A stretch of DNA of 28,352 bases from Pyrinomonadaceae bacterium (GTDB lineage Bacteria > Acidobacteriota > Blastocatellia > Pyrinomonadales > Pyrinomonadaceae): the NCBI GenBank assembly GCA_026786155.1, contig JAJAYR010000099.1:1-28352 (forward strand). The letters are read 5' to 3'. The translations under genes and the position numbers were made by a program. The notes under the pieces were generated by a model. The model saw nothing but the letters and a program-made list of their open reading frames with translations. It was not told where the DNA came from and did not search any database. Positions 7,701-15,927 of this stretch are shown one piece after another (position 1 is the first letter of the stretch; the number at the start of each line of letters is the position of its first letter).

Positions 7701-10700
7701 ATGAAACGAATTCAAGAAAAAGTAAAAGACCTGGTTGAAGTTCTGCCGTATAAAAATTTGCAGGATTTCATTTCCGACCCGGCGCAGACGCTCGCGGCTT
7801 ATCATTTTACCGATTTTACTTCGGATTTGATGGCGAAATGGCTCGACAAAATTGCGGCGTTCAGCGGGAAAAAAGGCGCGGCGAACGCTCTGGCAGGTTA
7901 TCGCGGCGTTGGTAAAAGCCATTTTCTGGCGACGCTCGGCGCGATTTTGGCGCACCCGGAACTGCGTTCGCGCATTACCAATCCGCACGCGGCGGCGAGC
8001 GCCCAAAATCTTAAACGCGCCCGTTACTGCGTCGCCAACGTCCGGCGCGGAACGCACGACACGCTGCTCGCGGAACTCAAGGACGCGCTCGCCGAAACTT
8101 TTGAAACGGACGCGGCGGATTTGAGCGATTCGCTGCCCGAATTACTAACCTGGGCGGTGCATAAATCCGGCGATTTGCCGTTTATTTTGCTGGTTGACAC
8201 GGCTTTTGAACGCGCTTCGCGGGTGGCGCGGGATGATGGCGTGATGCTCGGCGAAATTGCCGAAACCGCCGAACAGTTGAATATCTTCGTCGCCGTCGCG
8301 CTCGACGACGACATCGCCGGAGCCGACGGCATCAATGCCGCGATTGCCCAAAGATTTTCGATTGATTATCTCGACCAGGAACATCTTTACCGCATCGTTG
8401 ACACGCATATTTTCCCGAAACACCGGCAAATGTCCGCGCTGCTGCACGATATTTATACGAACTTCAAAACGGCGATGCCGAATTTTCGCTGGAGCGAACA
8501 GCGATTTACGTCGCTTTATCCGCTGCATCCGGTGATTTTGGAAAACGCGCCGTTCGTCCGGCTCTACGCGCCGGAATTTGCGTTGCTCGGTTTTGCATCC
8601 GAAGCGGGCGCGAAAATTCTCGGTCGTCCGGCGAATTCCTTAATCGCGCTCGACGAAGTTTTCGACAGCGTGGAAGCGTCGCTTCGCAAAATCGAAGACC
8701 TGAAAGACGCGGTGGCGACTTACGACATTCTCAACTCCGAAGTCATTACGCAGATGCCCGTCATGCAAAGGCTGCAAGCCAAATTGACTTTAAAAGGCTT
8801 GTTTCTTTTGTCTTTGGAGGGTGACGGCACGACTGCCGGAGAAATCAGCGCGGCGATGCTCATTTACGACGAAAACGATGCGTCGAAATCCGTCAAAAGC
8901 GTCGAAGATTTGCTCGAAACCTTCGTTTCCGCACTGCCCGAAGAAATTCAGCGCAACGCCGCCGAAAGCCGTGAAACGCGCTACAGTCTGCGCGTCAGCA
9001 GCAAGGACAATCTCAATCAGGCGCTCGCCGAAGCCGTCAAATCCGTTGCGCCGACGGTTATTCCGAAAATTTTGCGCCGCGTGGCGCGTGAACGCTTTTC
9101 CGACTGGAAGTTTTCCGAAGAAAACGAAGGCGGCGATTGGACGGAATGCCGCATCGCGTGGCGCGGCGGCGGACGGCACGGCAGCATTGTTTGGAACGCG
9201 GGCGACGATTCCGAACCGACCGCGCCGGTTTCAACGGAGTTTTTGGATTGGGAAGTAATTATCAATTCGCCAACCGTTTCCAAACAAAAGCCGCCGCGAA
9301 AACCGGAAATCTCACAGGTTTTCTGGCAGCCCGCGCCGCTGCGCCCGGACGAAACTGAAACGATTCTGCGCTACTACGTTTTGCTGACCGATCAGAATTT
9401 GCGCGAAGAATACGGCGAACAACTTCGTGCCGCCGGACACTCGAATCTGATGGCGGTCGAAAAAATCTGGAATCGGATTTTTTTGGAAGAAGCGACGCTC
9501 GAAATCGAAGACTTCGATTACAATTTTTCCGAAGAAGCCCGCGCCGCCGGAACGCTGACCGAAGTTTTTTCAAATATGCTCGAACCGCTGTTTGAAAATC
9601 TCTACCCGGAACATCCGCATTTCGCCGAAACGCTCGATATGAATGACGTTTCGCAAATCGTCAGCGATTTTTTCAGCGGTGCGCGGCAAAATTTGACCGA
9701 AACGCAAAGGCTGGCGAAAACCTTCGCGCTGCCGCTCGGACTGGTCGCCGAACGCAACAATTCCATCGTTTTAGAAACCGAAGATAATCTGATAAATTTA
9801 CCGCTCGCCCGCAAAATTTTGGCGGCGGTCAAGGAAAATCCCGAAACTTCCGTCTCGCTCGAAACGATTTATCGAGAACTGAAAAAATCTCCTTACGGTT
9901 TGGGGCGCGAAGCGTCGCACCTGATATTGACCGCGCTGGTGGCACAGCGGCGCATCGAATTTGTAACTTCAAGAGGCGACCGCATCAACCGCCGTTCGCT
10001 CGATTTGAAAATCATCTGGAACGACATCGAAGGCATCGCCAAACCGTCGGGCGTTTTATACGGCGACCGGCGTTTGACCGAATGGGCGCGGATGATCACC
10101 GGCACGAAAACCTTTCAGTCAATTGACCAGCCCGCCGACCGGCAGGCAGTCAAAACCGCTCTGGAAAACTGGCTGGCTGATTGGCAGTCCGAACGCCTTC
10201 TGGAACGCTTTAATGATTTGCCGGACGAGGTTTTGAACACGAAAATCTGGCGAATGGCGACTTATACCGAAAAAACTTTCGGCACGGTGGCGGTGACGGC
10301 GACGGCGATTCTGGACGATACGATTTCGCTCGAAGAAGGTTTGCACCGCGTCGCCGACGCTTTTTCCGATTCGGAACGCGAATTTTCCGCCCGCCGCGAT
10401 GATTTGGTCGTGCTGGGAGATTTCATCAATGGAGTCGGAGGGCGCGAACGAATTCGGAATTATCTGGCGATTTGCGAAACGACCGACGACGCGAATCTCG
10501 AATTTACGCGCGAAAAACTCGTCCGCATTATTGAGGAAAGTTACTTTAACCCAAACAGTCGGCTCAACGATGAGATGGAAAATCTCTGGCAGATTTTTCA
10601 CGCGCAGTTCGCCGATTATTTTGCGATGAAACACGATTTGGTGATGAAATCGCATTTGATGCGGGAAAAATTCGACGAATTTCGGCGCAGCGACGAATGG

Positions 10701-11240
10701 TGGGAATTTGAAACGCTGTCGCGGCTGACTATTTTTCAGAAAACTTATTGGAAGGAAGCGCGAGAACTTTACCGCCAGTTAAAAGAACTCGATTGCCGTT
10801 TCGATGTGCGGACGATGCTCAAAACACAGCCTTTCTGCGGCTGTTCGTTCAAACTGGCGCAAACCCGGAACTGGGAAAAACTGCCCGCCACTTTAGTAGA
10901 AACCGTCGCCCGCGGACGCGCCAATTATCGCGACGTGTTGTGGAAATTGAAAGACACAATGGTCTCCTTGTTCGAGCATTTTATCGGACAGATGAACGAT
11001 GAAGATTTCACCAAAACGGCGCGGCGTTTAATCGAAATTTTCAAGTCTCAGCAAATTCCGCTTTTAACCAACGGCGATTTGGTCGTGCTGCAAAAAGTCT
11101 TCGACGATTTGCCGACCGCGCCGCTGCTCCAAATCACTCTGCCGAGCGACGAAAGTTTTCTCAGCCGCGAAGAACTGCGCGTCCAGCTTAACGATTGGCT
11201 GGAAGGTTTGCCGAACGAGCCGGTTTTGCTGAAAATATAG
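7701..11240 (+). CDS. Large P-loop ATPase, distantly BrxC/PglY (DUF6079)-like
   Basis: A 1179-residue soluble protein. A Walker A motif GYRGVGKSH is at residues 66-74, and a Walker B-like strand FILLVDT is at 161-167, with Thr where a catalytic Glu is common. The segment SLYPLHPVILE (about 271-281) resembles the Y/FPxHP motif after the ATPase core of BREX BrxC and PglY/DUF6079 proteins. The C-terminal third is helical and charged, with a short FCGCSF motif (Cys1046, Cys1048) that recalls the cysteine motif late in DUF6079 proteins. These families act in phage defence, but no PglX, PglZ or other BREX component lies nearby; neighbours are metabolic. The family link is from remembered motifs and is uncertain. 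No transmembrane segment is seen. It is preceded by a long AT-rich leader and has a weak ribosome binding site. Confidence 0.65.
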   Translation: MKRIQEKVKDLVEVLPYKNLQDFISDPAQTLAAYHFTDFTSDLMAKWLDKIAAFSGKKGAANALAGYRGVGKSHFLATLGAILAHPELRSRITNPHAAASAQNLKRARYCVANVRRGTHDTLLAELKDALAETFETDAADLSDSLPELLTWAVHKSGDLPFILLVDTAFERASRVARDDGVMLGEIAETAEQLNIFVAVALDDDIAGADGINAAIAQRFSIDYLDQEHLYRIVDTHIFPKHRQMSALLHDIYTNFKTAMPNFRWSEQRFTSLYPLHPVILENAPFVRLYAPEFALLGFASEAGAKILGRPANSLIALDEVFDSVEASLRKIEDLKDAVATYDILNSEVITQMPVMQRLQAKLTLKGLFLLSLEGDGTTAGEISAAMLIYDENDASKSVKSVEDLLETFVSALPEEIQRNAAESRETRYSLRVSSKDNLNQALAEAVKSVAPTVIPKILRRVARERFSDWKFSEENEGGDWTECRIAWRGGGRHGSIVWNAGDDSEPTAPVSTEFLDWEVIINSPTVSKQKPPRKPEISQVFWQPAPLRPDETETILRYYVLLTDQNLREEYGEQLRAAGHSNLMAVEKIWNRIFLEEATLEIEDFDYNFSEEARAAGTLTEVFSNMLEPLFENLYPEHPHFAETLDMNDVSQIVSDFFSGARQNLTETQRLAKTFALPLGLVAERNNSIVLETEDNLINLPLARKILAAVKENPETSVSLETIYRELKKSPYGLGREASHLILTALVAQRRIEFVTSRGDRINRRSLDLKIIWNDIEGIAKPSGVLYGDRRLTEWARMITGTKTFQSIDQPADRQAVKTALENWLADWQSERLLERFNDLPDEVLNTKIWRMATYTEKTFGTVAVTATAILDDTISLEEGLHRVADAFSDSEREFSARRDDLVVLGDFINGVGGRERIRNYLAICETTDDANLEFTREKLVRIIEESYFNPNSRLNDEMENLWQIFHAQFADYFAMKHDLVMKSHLMREKFDEFRRSDEWWEFETLSRLTIFQKTYWKEARELYRQLKELDCRFDVRTMLKTQPFCGCSFKLAQTRNWEKLPATLVETVARGRANYRDVLWKLKDTMVSLFEHFIGQMNDEDFTKTARRLIEIFKSQQIPLLTNGDLVVLQKVFDDLPTAPLLQITLPSDESFLSREELRVQLNDWLEGLPNEPVLLKI

Positions 11241-11357
11241 AAAGGGGAAAAGTGGAAAAGTGAAAAGGGGAAAAAGTTTTAAGCTGCTAAATTTAGCGAG
11301 ACTGCTTTCTAAAGCCGCAAAACTTTTTCCCTCTTTTACTTTTCCACTTTTCCCCTC
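11239..11357. repeat. Imperfect inverted repeat rich in GGAAAAGT units
   Basis: The left arm 11239-11280 (AGAAAGGGGAAAAGTGG, then GGGGAAAAAGTTTT) is the imperfect reverse complement of 11319-11357 (AAAACTTTTTCCCTC, then CACTTTTCCCCTCT). The loop is about 38 bases. The left arm overlaps the stop codon of the P-loop gene and the right arm ends 12 bases before the next ATG. Within the left arm, GGAAAAGT is tandemly repeated. Confidence 0.85.
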
Positions 11358-11369
11358 TAAATTTTTAGA

Positions 11370-12254
11370 ATGAAAGTTTCCATCATCGGCGCGGGCAGAC
11401 TCGGCGGAGCGTTGGCAATTGCTTTGTCGAAAAAAGGGTTTGAGATTGAAAATCTCGCCGCGCGGAAATTGCCGAAGGCGGAACGGATCGCCGAATTTAT
11501 CGAACCGCGACCGAAAATTATTCGCTCGAATGAATTTTCCGAAATCGCTTCCGACGTTATTTTTATCACGACCCAGGATTCGGAAATCGCCGCCGTCGCC
11601 CAAAAACTAAAAGCAGATTTATCGCATCAGCCAATCGTTTTCCACACGAGCGGCGCATTGTCGTCGGACGTCTTAAAAGATTTAAAACTTAACGGCTGCC
11701 GCGTCGCGTCGTTTCATCCGCTGATTTCCGTCAGCGATGCGGGGCGCGGCGCGGAGAAATTTGCGAACGCTTATTTCTGCGTCGAAGGCGATGCCGAAGC
11801 CGTCGCCGTCGGCGAAGAAATTGCCCGCGAATTAGGCGGAAATTCTTTTGCGATTGAGACGAAGTTCAAAACTCTTTATCACGCTTCGGCGGTGACGGCG
11901 TGCGGGCATCTGGTCGCGCTGGTTGACGCGGCGATTGAAATGTTGACCAAATGCGGTTTGCCGGAACGGGAAGCGCAGAAAGTTCTTTTGCCTTTAATCA
12001 AAAGCACCGTCGAAAATCTCGAAACTCAAACAACCGCCGAATCTTTGACCGGCACTTTCGCGCGGGCGGACGTTTCGACTTTGGAAAAACATCTCGAAAC
12101 TTTGCGGGAAAATGTTCCGGCGGAAATTCTCGAAATATATTTGCTGCTCGGACTGCGTTCGATTCCGTTAGCCGAAAAGCAGGGCGCGGACAAAATGAAA
12201 CTCGCCGAAATCAGCGATAAACTTTTGTTGGCGAAAAAGAATCTCAAGTGTTAA
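11370..12254 (+). CDS. Rossmann-fold DUF2520 protein, putative NAD(P)-dependent oxidoreductase
   Basis: A 294-residue protein beginning MKVSIIGAGRLGGALAIAL, a GxGxxG dinucleotide-binding loop at residues 7-12. It goes on to the FHTSGAL segment (about 91-97) and ASFHPLISV (about 113-121), then a helical C-terminal domain with TLYHASAVTACGHLVALVD. This two-domain layout and the HTSG, SFHPL and YHA motifs are those of the Rossmann-like/DUF2520 family, related to pyrroline-5-carboxylate and F420-dependent NADP reductases. The substrate is unknown. The ATG follows the GGAAAAGT palindrome with no ribosome binding site of the usual kind. The gene ends 81 bases before the Fur gene start. Confidence 0.88.
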   Translation: MKVSIIGAGRLGGALAIALSKKGFEIENLAARKLPKAERIAEFIEPRPKIIRSNEFSEIASDVIFITTQDSEIAAVAQKLKADLSHQPIVFHTSGALSSDVLKDLKLNGCRVASFHPLISVSDAGRGAEKFANAYFCVEGDAEAVAVGEEIARELGGNSFAIETKFKTLYHASAVTACGHLVALVDAAIEMLTKCGLPEREAQKVLLPLIKSTVENLETQTTAESLTGTFARADVSTLEKHLETLRENVPAEILEIYLLLGLRSIPLAEKQGADKMKLAEISDKLLLAKKNLKC

Positions 12255-12335
12255 GATAAAAATCAAAAGCAAACGGTAAAAAGTCGGAATTAAGTGTTTG
12301 AAGCGTAATTTTTTGAGAATTTGAAAAATTTAGAT

Positions 12336-12854
12336 ATGACGGTTAAGCAGAACGAATTTCAAACGGAAAAACAGGTTTTTTCGGAACACATCCAGAAAGC
12401 GGGTTTGCGGCACACGGCGCAGAGAGATTTAATTCTGGAAATCTTCCTGCGAACCGAAGACCACGTTTCCAGCGAAGACCTTTACCGGCTGGTGCATAAG
12501 GAAGATTCGAGCGTCGGACACACGACGGTTTATCGCACTCTGAAACTCCTGACCGACGCGGGACTGGCGCGGGAAGTGCGTTTCGGCGACGGCAAATCCT
12601 ATTACGAACCGCATTACAATCTCGAACATCACGACCATATGATTTGCACCGGATGTGGTAAAGTCGTGGAATTTTTCTCGGCGGAAATCGAGAATTTACA
12701 GGATTCAATCGCCGCCGAATACGGCTTTAAATTGACGCATCATTCGATGCGGATTCTGGGTTTGTGCGGCGATTGTCAAAAAAGGGAAAGAGAATTGAAC
12801 GGTGCGGCTTCGGGCGCACAGCCGCGCATTCGCGTGAAATCGGTTTATAGTTAA
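12336..12854 (+). CDS. fur: Fur-family metal-dependent transcriptional regulator
   Basis: A 172-residue protein with the N-terminal winged helix of Fur regulators (GLRHTAQRDLILEIFLRTEDHVSSEDLY and TVYRTLKLLTDAGLAREV). The C-terminal dimerisation domain carries the HHDHMIC metal-binding region and two CxxC pairs, CTGC and CGDC, as in structural-zinc Fur proteins. The HHSMRILGLCGDC ending is closer to Fur than to Zur or PerR, but the sensed metal cannot be fixed by eye. A short charged tail of about 25 residues follows. An in-frame TTG at 12321 would add five residues; I prefer the ATG because conserved sequence starts later. No iron genes lie nearby, so the regulon is elsewhere. Confidence 0.92.
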   Translation: MTVKQNEFQTEKQVFSEHIQKAGLRHTAQRDLILEIFLRTEDHVSSEDLYRLVHKEDSSVGHTTVYRTLKLLTDAGLAREVRFGDGKSYYEPHYNLEHHDHMICTGCGKVVEFFSAEIENLQDSIAAEYGFKLTHHSMRILGLCGDCQKRERELNGAASGAQPRIRVKSVYS

Positions 12855-12873
12855 ACGAAAAATATAAAAACAA

Positions 12874-13644
12874 ATGAACGAAGTTGATATTAGATTTGAA
12901 CGGGAAAATTTGGCGGGCATCGTCGCTGTCGGAACTTATCTGTCGGACGCGGCACGGCGTTTCGGCATCGAACTGCCGGGCGAGCAATTTGACGAAAAAG
13001 ACTTTGCGGTCGTGAAAATTATCAAAGGCAGCGAACTGCTTTCGACCACGACGAAAACGGAAAGCGAATTATTGTCGGAGAGTCGCCGCGAGCAGGGCGA
13101 ACGGCTGGCGGAAGAAGTAAAAATCGAAAAAGCGGGAGAAATTATCGTTATGTCAACCGAAAAAAAGGCGGAAGAAAAACCGACCGAAGAAGAGCAGCAG
13201 GAAAAATATCGAAAGGAATTTGAAGAACTGCCGCTGTCAAAGAAAATCGCGTCTTTGCTCGAATTGGAAAGCATCACGCTGAGTGAAACTTTGTCTTTTA
13301 TCATCAATTCGCCTTCCAAAATCGTCAGTATGGCGATGGACGTGCTGGCGGAAATGGGTTTGAAAATGGAAGACGAAGCCAAAAAACAAAGCCGTCCGAC
13401 TGACCATCAAACGGCGGACGGCGAACCGTCGGTGAAAGAGGAAAAGAACGAAGCGACTGAACCGTCAGTCAAGGAAGAAACCGATAAATCCGCCGAGCCG
13501 TCGGTGAAAGAAACGAAGAGTAAAGCGGCTAATAAACCGTCGGTCAAGGAAGCGAAAGGCGCAGCGACCGAACCGTCAGTCAAAGAAGAAAGCGCGGAAA
13601 CCGCGTCGGGCGAAGAATCCGAACCGCCGCCGCCGTCGGTTTAA
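12874..13644 (+). CDS. Cysteine-less ferredoxin-like protein with PSVKE-repeat tail
   Basis: A 256-residue protein with three parts. Residues 1-95 follow the pattern of a 2Fe-2S ferredoxin domain: GTYLSDAARRFGIELPG at the place of the first strand-helix, AVVKIIKGSELLS as the CxxV strand, and GERLAEEVKIEKAGEIIV at the place of RLACQxxI. However, the protein contains no cysteine at all, so it cannot bind the cluster in the usual way. Residues about 115-175 are helical (LPLSKKIASLLELESITLSETL). The tail carries five 12-13-residue repeats, each starting (E/K)PSVKE (residues 184-244), and ends in polyproline. It starts 19 bases after fur. The ferredoxin relation is an inference from spacing and flanking motifs. 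Confidence 0.7.
   Translation: MNEVDIRFERENLAGIVAVGTYLSDAARRFGIELPGEQFDEKDFAVVKIIKGSELLSTTTKTESELLSESRREQGERLAEEVKIEKAGEIIVMSTEKKAEEKPTEEEQQEKYRKEFEELPLSKKIASLLELESITLSETLSFIINSPSKIVSMAMDVLAEMGLKMEDEAKKQSRPTDHQTADGEPSVKEEKNEATEPSVKEETDKSAEPSVKETKSKAANKPSVKEAKGAATEPSVKEESAETASGEESEPPPPSV
13423..13605 (+). repeat. In-gene tandem repeat encoding PSVKE units
   Basis: Five consecutive units of 36-39 bases encode EPSVKE or KPSVKE followed by a variable acidic/basic spacer. Codons vary between copies (GTG/GTC, AAA/AAG), so the repeat is old enough to have diverged at synonymous sites while the PSVKE core is kept. Confidence 0.85.
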
Positions 13645-13709
13645 AATAACGGTTGGGCGGTCAACTATAATTCGATTGTAAAAAAATCCTGACTGCCGAT
13701 TGAAAACGA

Positions 13710-14582
13710 GTGAGCAATAAATTACAAAGAAAACTTCCCGAAGCGCTCAAAGAAAACACCCAGTATGCGATAGCTTTCGGGTTAATTGCGACAATGCTTT
13801 ACGTCGCCCAATTTCCAGTGTTTGTAATATTTTTTTTCGGCATCTTCGCCTATTTTTTGTGGAAAACTTTTTCGCAGCCGTCGCGCGGCGGAACACGCGA
13901 AATTTTCGAGTTTTATCTGTCGGCGAACGAAGTTCTGCGCGATGACGAACGCCGCTGGTTCGGGTTTGAAGTGCAGGAAGTCATCAATCGCGGCGAGCGC
14001 ATTCTGCAATTGATGAACGGTGCGCCGCCGCTCGTCTATTTCACGCTCGGCGCGTTATACAACCGCATCGGCGACCACAAATCCGCCGTCAATCATCTTT
14101 CCTACATCGTCGAAAATGACAACGCCGACGAAACGACTTACGTCTATGCCACGCCGGAACTGAGAAACTACGTGCGAATTCTGCGAAAAATCGAACGCGA
14201 ACCGGCGGAAGCTCCGCAGACTTCCGCCGCGATTCGCGCTCTCGAACGCGCCCGCCGCAATCGCGGCAAAGTGATGCTGGAAAACAGCCGCGCCGGACTT
14301 TTACTGCTCGACGGCAAAAAGGAAAAAGCGATGCTGGAGCAGAAAAATCAAATCGAAAAATTATCGGAAATCAATAATCACCAGACCGCGCCGAAAAGTA
14401 TCGTTGACGAATCGCCCGAAAAATTTGCGCCGAACGGCAATCAAACAGTCGAAGCGAAACCGCCGCAAAACTCCGGCAACGGGAAAAGTTATCAGAAAAA
14501 AAACGGCAATTCCAACGAAGAACCGTTCGCCAACCGCAAACCGATTTCCGAAGTTCTGCACGACATTTACGACAAGAAATAA
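13710..14582 (+). CDS. Membrane-anchored protein with TPR-like region
   Basis: A 290-residue protein of no recognised family. A hydrophobic stretch at about residues 18-52 (YAIAFGLIATMLYVAQF, VFVIFFFGIFAYFLW) can form two closely spaced membrane helices. The region about 70-160 is helical with a TPR-like repeat (PLVYFTLGALYNRIGDHKSA). After a long charged helix (170-225), the last 65 residues are rich in Asn, Lys and Pro and probably disordered, ending with a possible conserved KPISEVLHDIYDKK. The start is GTG at 13710; no better ATG lies upstream. It is 65 bases after the ferredoxin-like gene and may belong to the same transcript. Confidence 0.72.
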   Translation: MSNKLQRKLPEALKENTQYAIAFGLIATMLYVAQFPVFVIFFFGIFAYFLWKTFSQPSRGGTREIFEFYLSANEVLRDDERRWFGFEVQEVINRGERILQLMNGAPPLVYFTLGALYNRIGDHKSAVNHLSYIVENDNADETTYVYATPELRNYVRILRKIEREPAEAPQTSAAIRALERARRNRGKVMLENSRAGLLLLDGKKEKAMLEQKNQIEKLSEINNHQTAPKSIVDESPEKFAPNGNQTVEAKPPQNSGNGKSYQKKNGNSNEEPFANRKPISEVLHDIYDKK

Positions 14583-14585
14583 AAT

Positions 14586-14661
14586 CAATTACGAATTTCA
14601 AATTACGAATTACGAATTTAAAACCTGAAATTCGTAATTTGAAATTCGTAATTCGTAATTG
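14586..14661. repeat. Inverted repeat built from ATTACGA heptamers
   Basis: The left arm 14586-14619 consists of CAATTACGAATTTCAAATT followed by two ATTACGA units (14602-14615). The right arm 14628-14661 is the reverse-complement type with TCGTAAT units (14646-14659). Arms are 34 bases each with an 8-base loop. The order of the sub-units is permuted between arms, so it is made of the same short words rather than being a single perfect palindrome. It starts 3 bases after a stop codon and ends 6 bases before the cinA ATG. Confidence 0.85.
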
Positions 14662-14667
14662 AAACTT

Positions 14668-15921
14668 ATGCTTTCTGCTGAAATTATCGCCATCGGTTCG
14701 GAACTTTTAACGCCGACGAAAACCGACACGAACAGTCTCTGGCTGACCGGGAAACTCAATGAAATCGGTATCGAAGTTAAATTAAAAACCGTGGTCGGCG
14801 ATGATAAGATGCGGCTCGAAGAAACGATTCGGGACGCGCTGAAACGCTCGGATATTGTCATCTCGACCGGCGGGTTAGGTCCGACCGAAGACGATATTAC
14901 GCGGACGGTGGCGGCGCGGGCAATCGGGCGCAAACTGGTTTATCAAGACGATTTGGAAACGGATTTGCGCGAGAGATTCAGAAAGTGGGGACGCGAGATG
15001 CCGGAGATTAATAAACGTCAGGCGTTCGTCATCGAAGGCGCGGACGTTTTGCCGAATCCGAACGGTTCGGCGGTCGGAATGGCGGTCGAAACCGGCGAAA
15101 AGTTTTTCGTCATTCTGCCCGGACCGCCGCGCGAAAATCAGCCGATGTTTGAAAACTTTATTTTGCCGAAACTGCGCCGCGCCGCCGGTGAAATCTACGT
15201 CAAACGGCGAATGCTGCGCGTCGGCGGCGTCGGTGAATCGGCGGTTGACGAAGCGATTGCGCCGATTTACAAACTTTATGAAACGGTCGAAACTTCGATT
15301 CTTTTTAACAAAAGCGAAATCGAAATTCATCTGGCGGCGCAGTCGAATTCGGAAACCGAAGCCGACGCGATTCTCGAAGAGTTAGCCGGTAAAATTATTG
15401 AAAAATTGGGCGTTGCCGTCTTTTCGAGAAACGGCGAACTGATGGAAGAAATCGTCGGGAAATTGCTATGCGAAAATAAAAAAACCGTCGCGGTCGCCGA
15501 AAGCTGCACGGGCGGTTTGATTGGCGGACGCTTGACCGATATTCCGGGTGCGTCCACTTATTTTATGCAGGGCGTAATTGCTTATGCCAACGAAGCGAAA
15601 ATAAAAACTCTGAATGTCGCGCCCGAAATTATCGAAAAATACGGCGCGGTTTCCGCCGAAGTCGCCGAAGCGATGGCGAAGGGAATGCGCGAATTGGCAA
15701 ACACCGATTACGCGATTTCCGTAACCGGAATCGCCGGACCCGACGGCGGCTCGGAAGAAAAGCCGGTCGGCACGGTTTTCATCGGTTACGCCGACGACGC
15801 GCAAACCAAATCCTTCAAAACCATTCTGCCCGGCGACCGTTATTTGATTCGCTGGCGGGCATCGCAAACCGCGCTCGATTATCTGCGCCGCCAAATTCTC
15901 AAAACTCAAACGACCGAATAA
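14668..15921 (+). CDS. cinA: CinA-family protein, nicotinamide-nucleotide amidohydrolase
   Basis: A 417-residue two-domain protein. The N-terminal part is a molybdopterin-binding-like (MoaB/COG1058) domain: MLSAEIIAIGSELL, TDTNSLWLTGKLNEIG, and STGGLGPTEDDITR. The C-terminal part is the PncC amidase domain: VAVAESCTGGLIGGRL, GVIAYANEAKIKTLNV, and ISVTGIAGPDGGSEEKPVGT. The product recycles NMN by deamidation and belongs to NAD metabolism; the name reflects competence induction in some bacteria. The ATG at 14668 is chosen over a TTG at 14659 because the family starts with M(x)AEIIAIGSELL. It is 6 bases upstream of the VTT gene and probably co-transcribed with it. Confidence 0.95.
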   Translation: MLSAEIIAIGSELLTPTKTDTNSLWLTGKLNEIGIEVKLKTVVGDDKMRLEETIRDALKRSDIVISTGGLGPTEDDITRTVAARAIGRKLVYQDDLETDLRERFRKWGREMPEINKRQAFVIEGADVLPNPNGSAVGMAVETGEKFFVILPGPPRENQPMFENFILPKLRRAAGEIYVKRRMLRVGGVGESAVDEAIAPIYKLYETVETSILFNKSEIEIHLAAQSNSETEADAILEELAGKIIEKLGVAVFSRNGELMEEIVGKLLCENKKTVAVAESCTGGLIGGRLTDIPGASTYFMQGVIAYANEAKIKTLNVAPEIIEKYGAVSAEVAEAMAKGMRELANTDYAISVTGIAGPDGGSEEKPVGTVFIGYADDAQTKSFKTILPGDRYLIRWRASQTALDYLRRQILKTQTTE

Positions 15922-15927
15922 TTTTCG

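Noticed and set aside
10119..10655. Antisense open frame of 178 codons inside the P-loop gene
   Set aside because: It lies entirely within the coding frame of the large ATPase-like protein and has no ribosome binding site or recognisable motif.
11064..11603. Minus-strand frame of 179 codons spanning the end of the P-loop gene and the start of the DUF2520 gene
   Set aside because: It crosses the palindromic repeat and overlaps two well-supported genes; low-complexity Lys/Phe content comes from the repeat.
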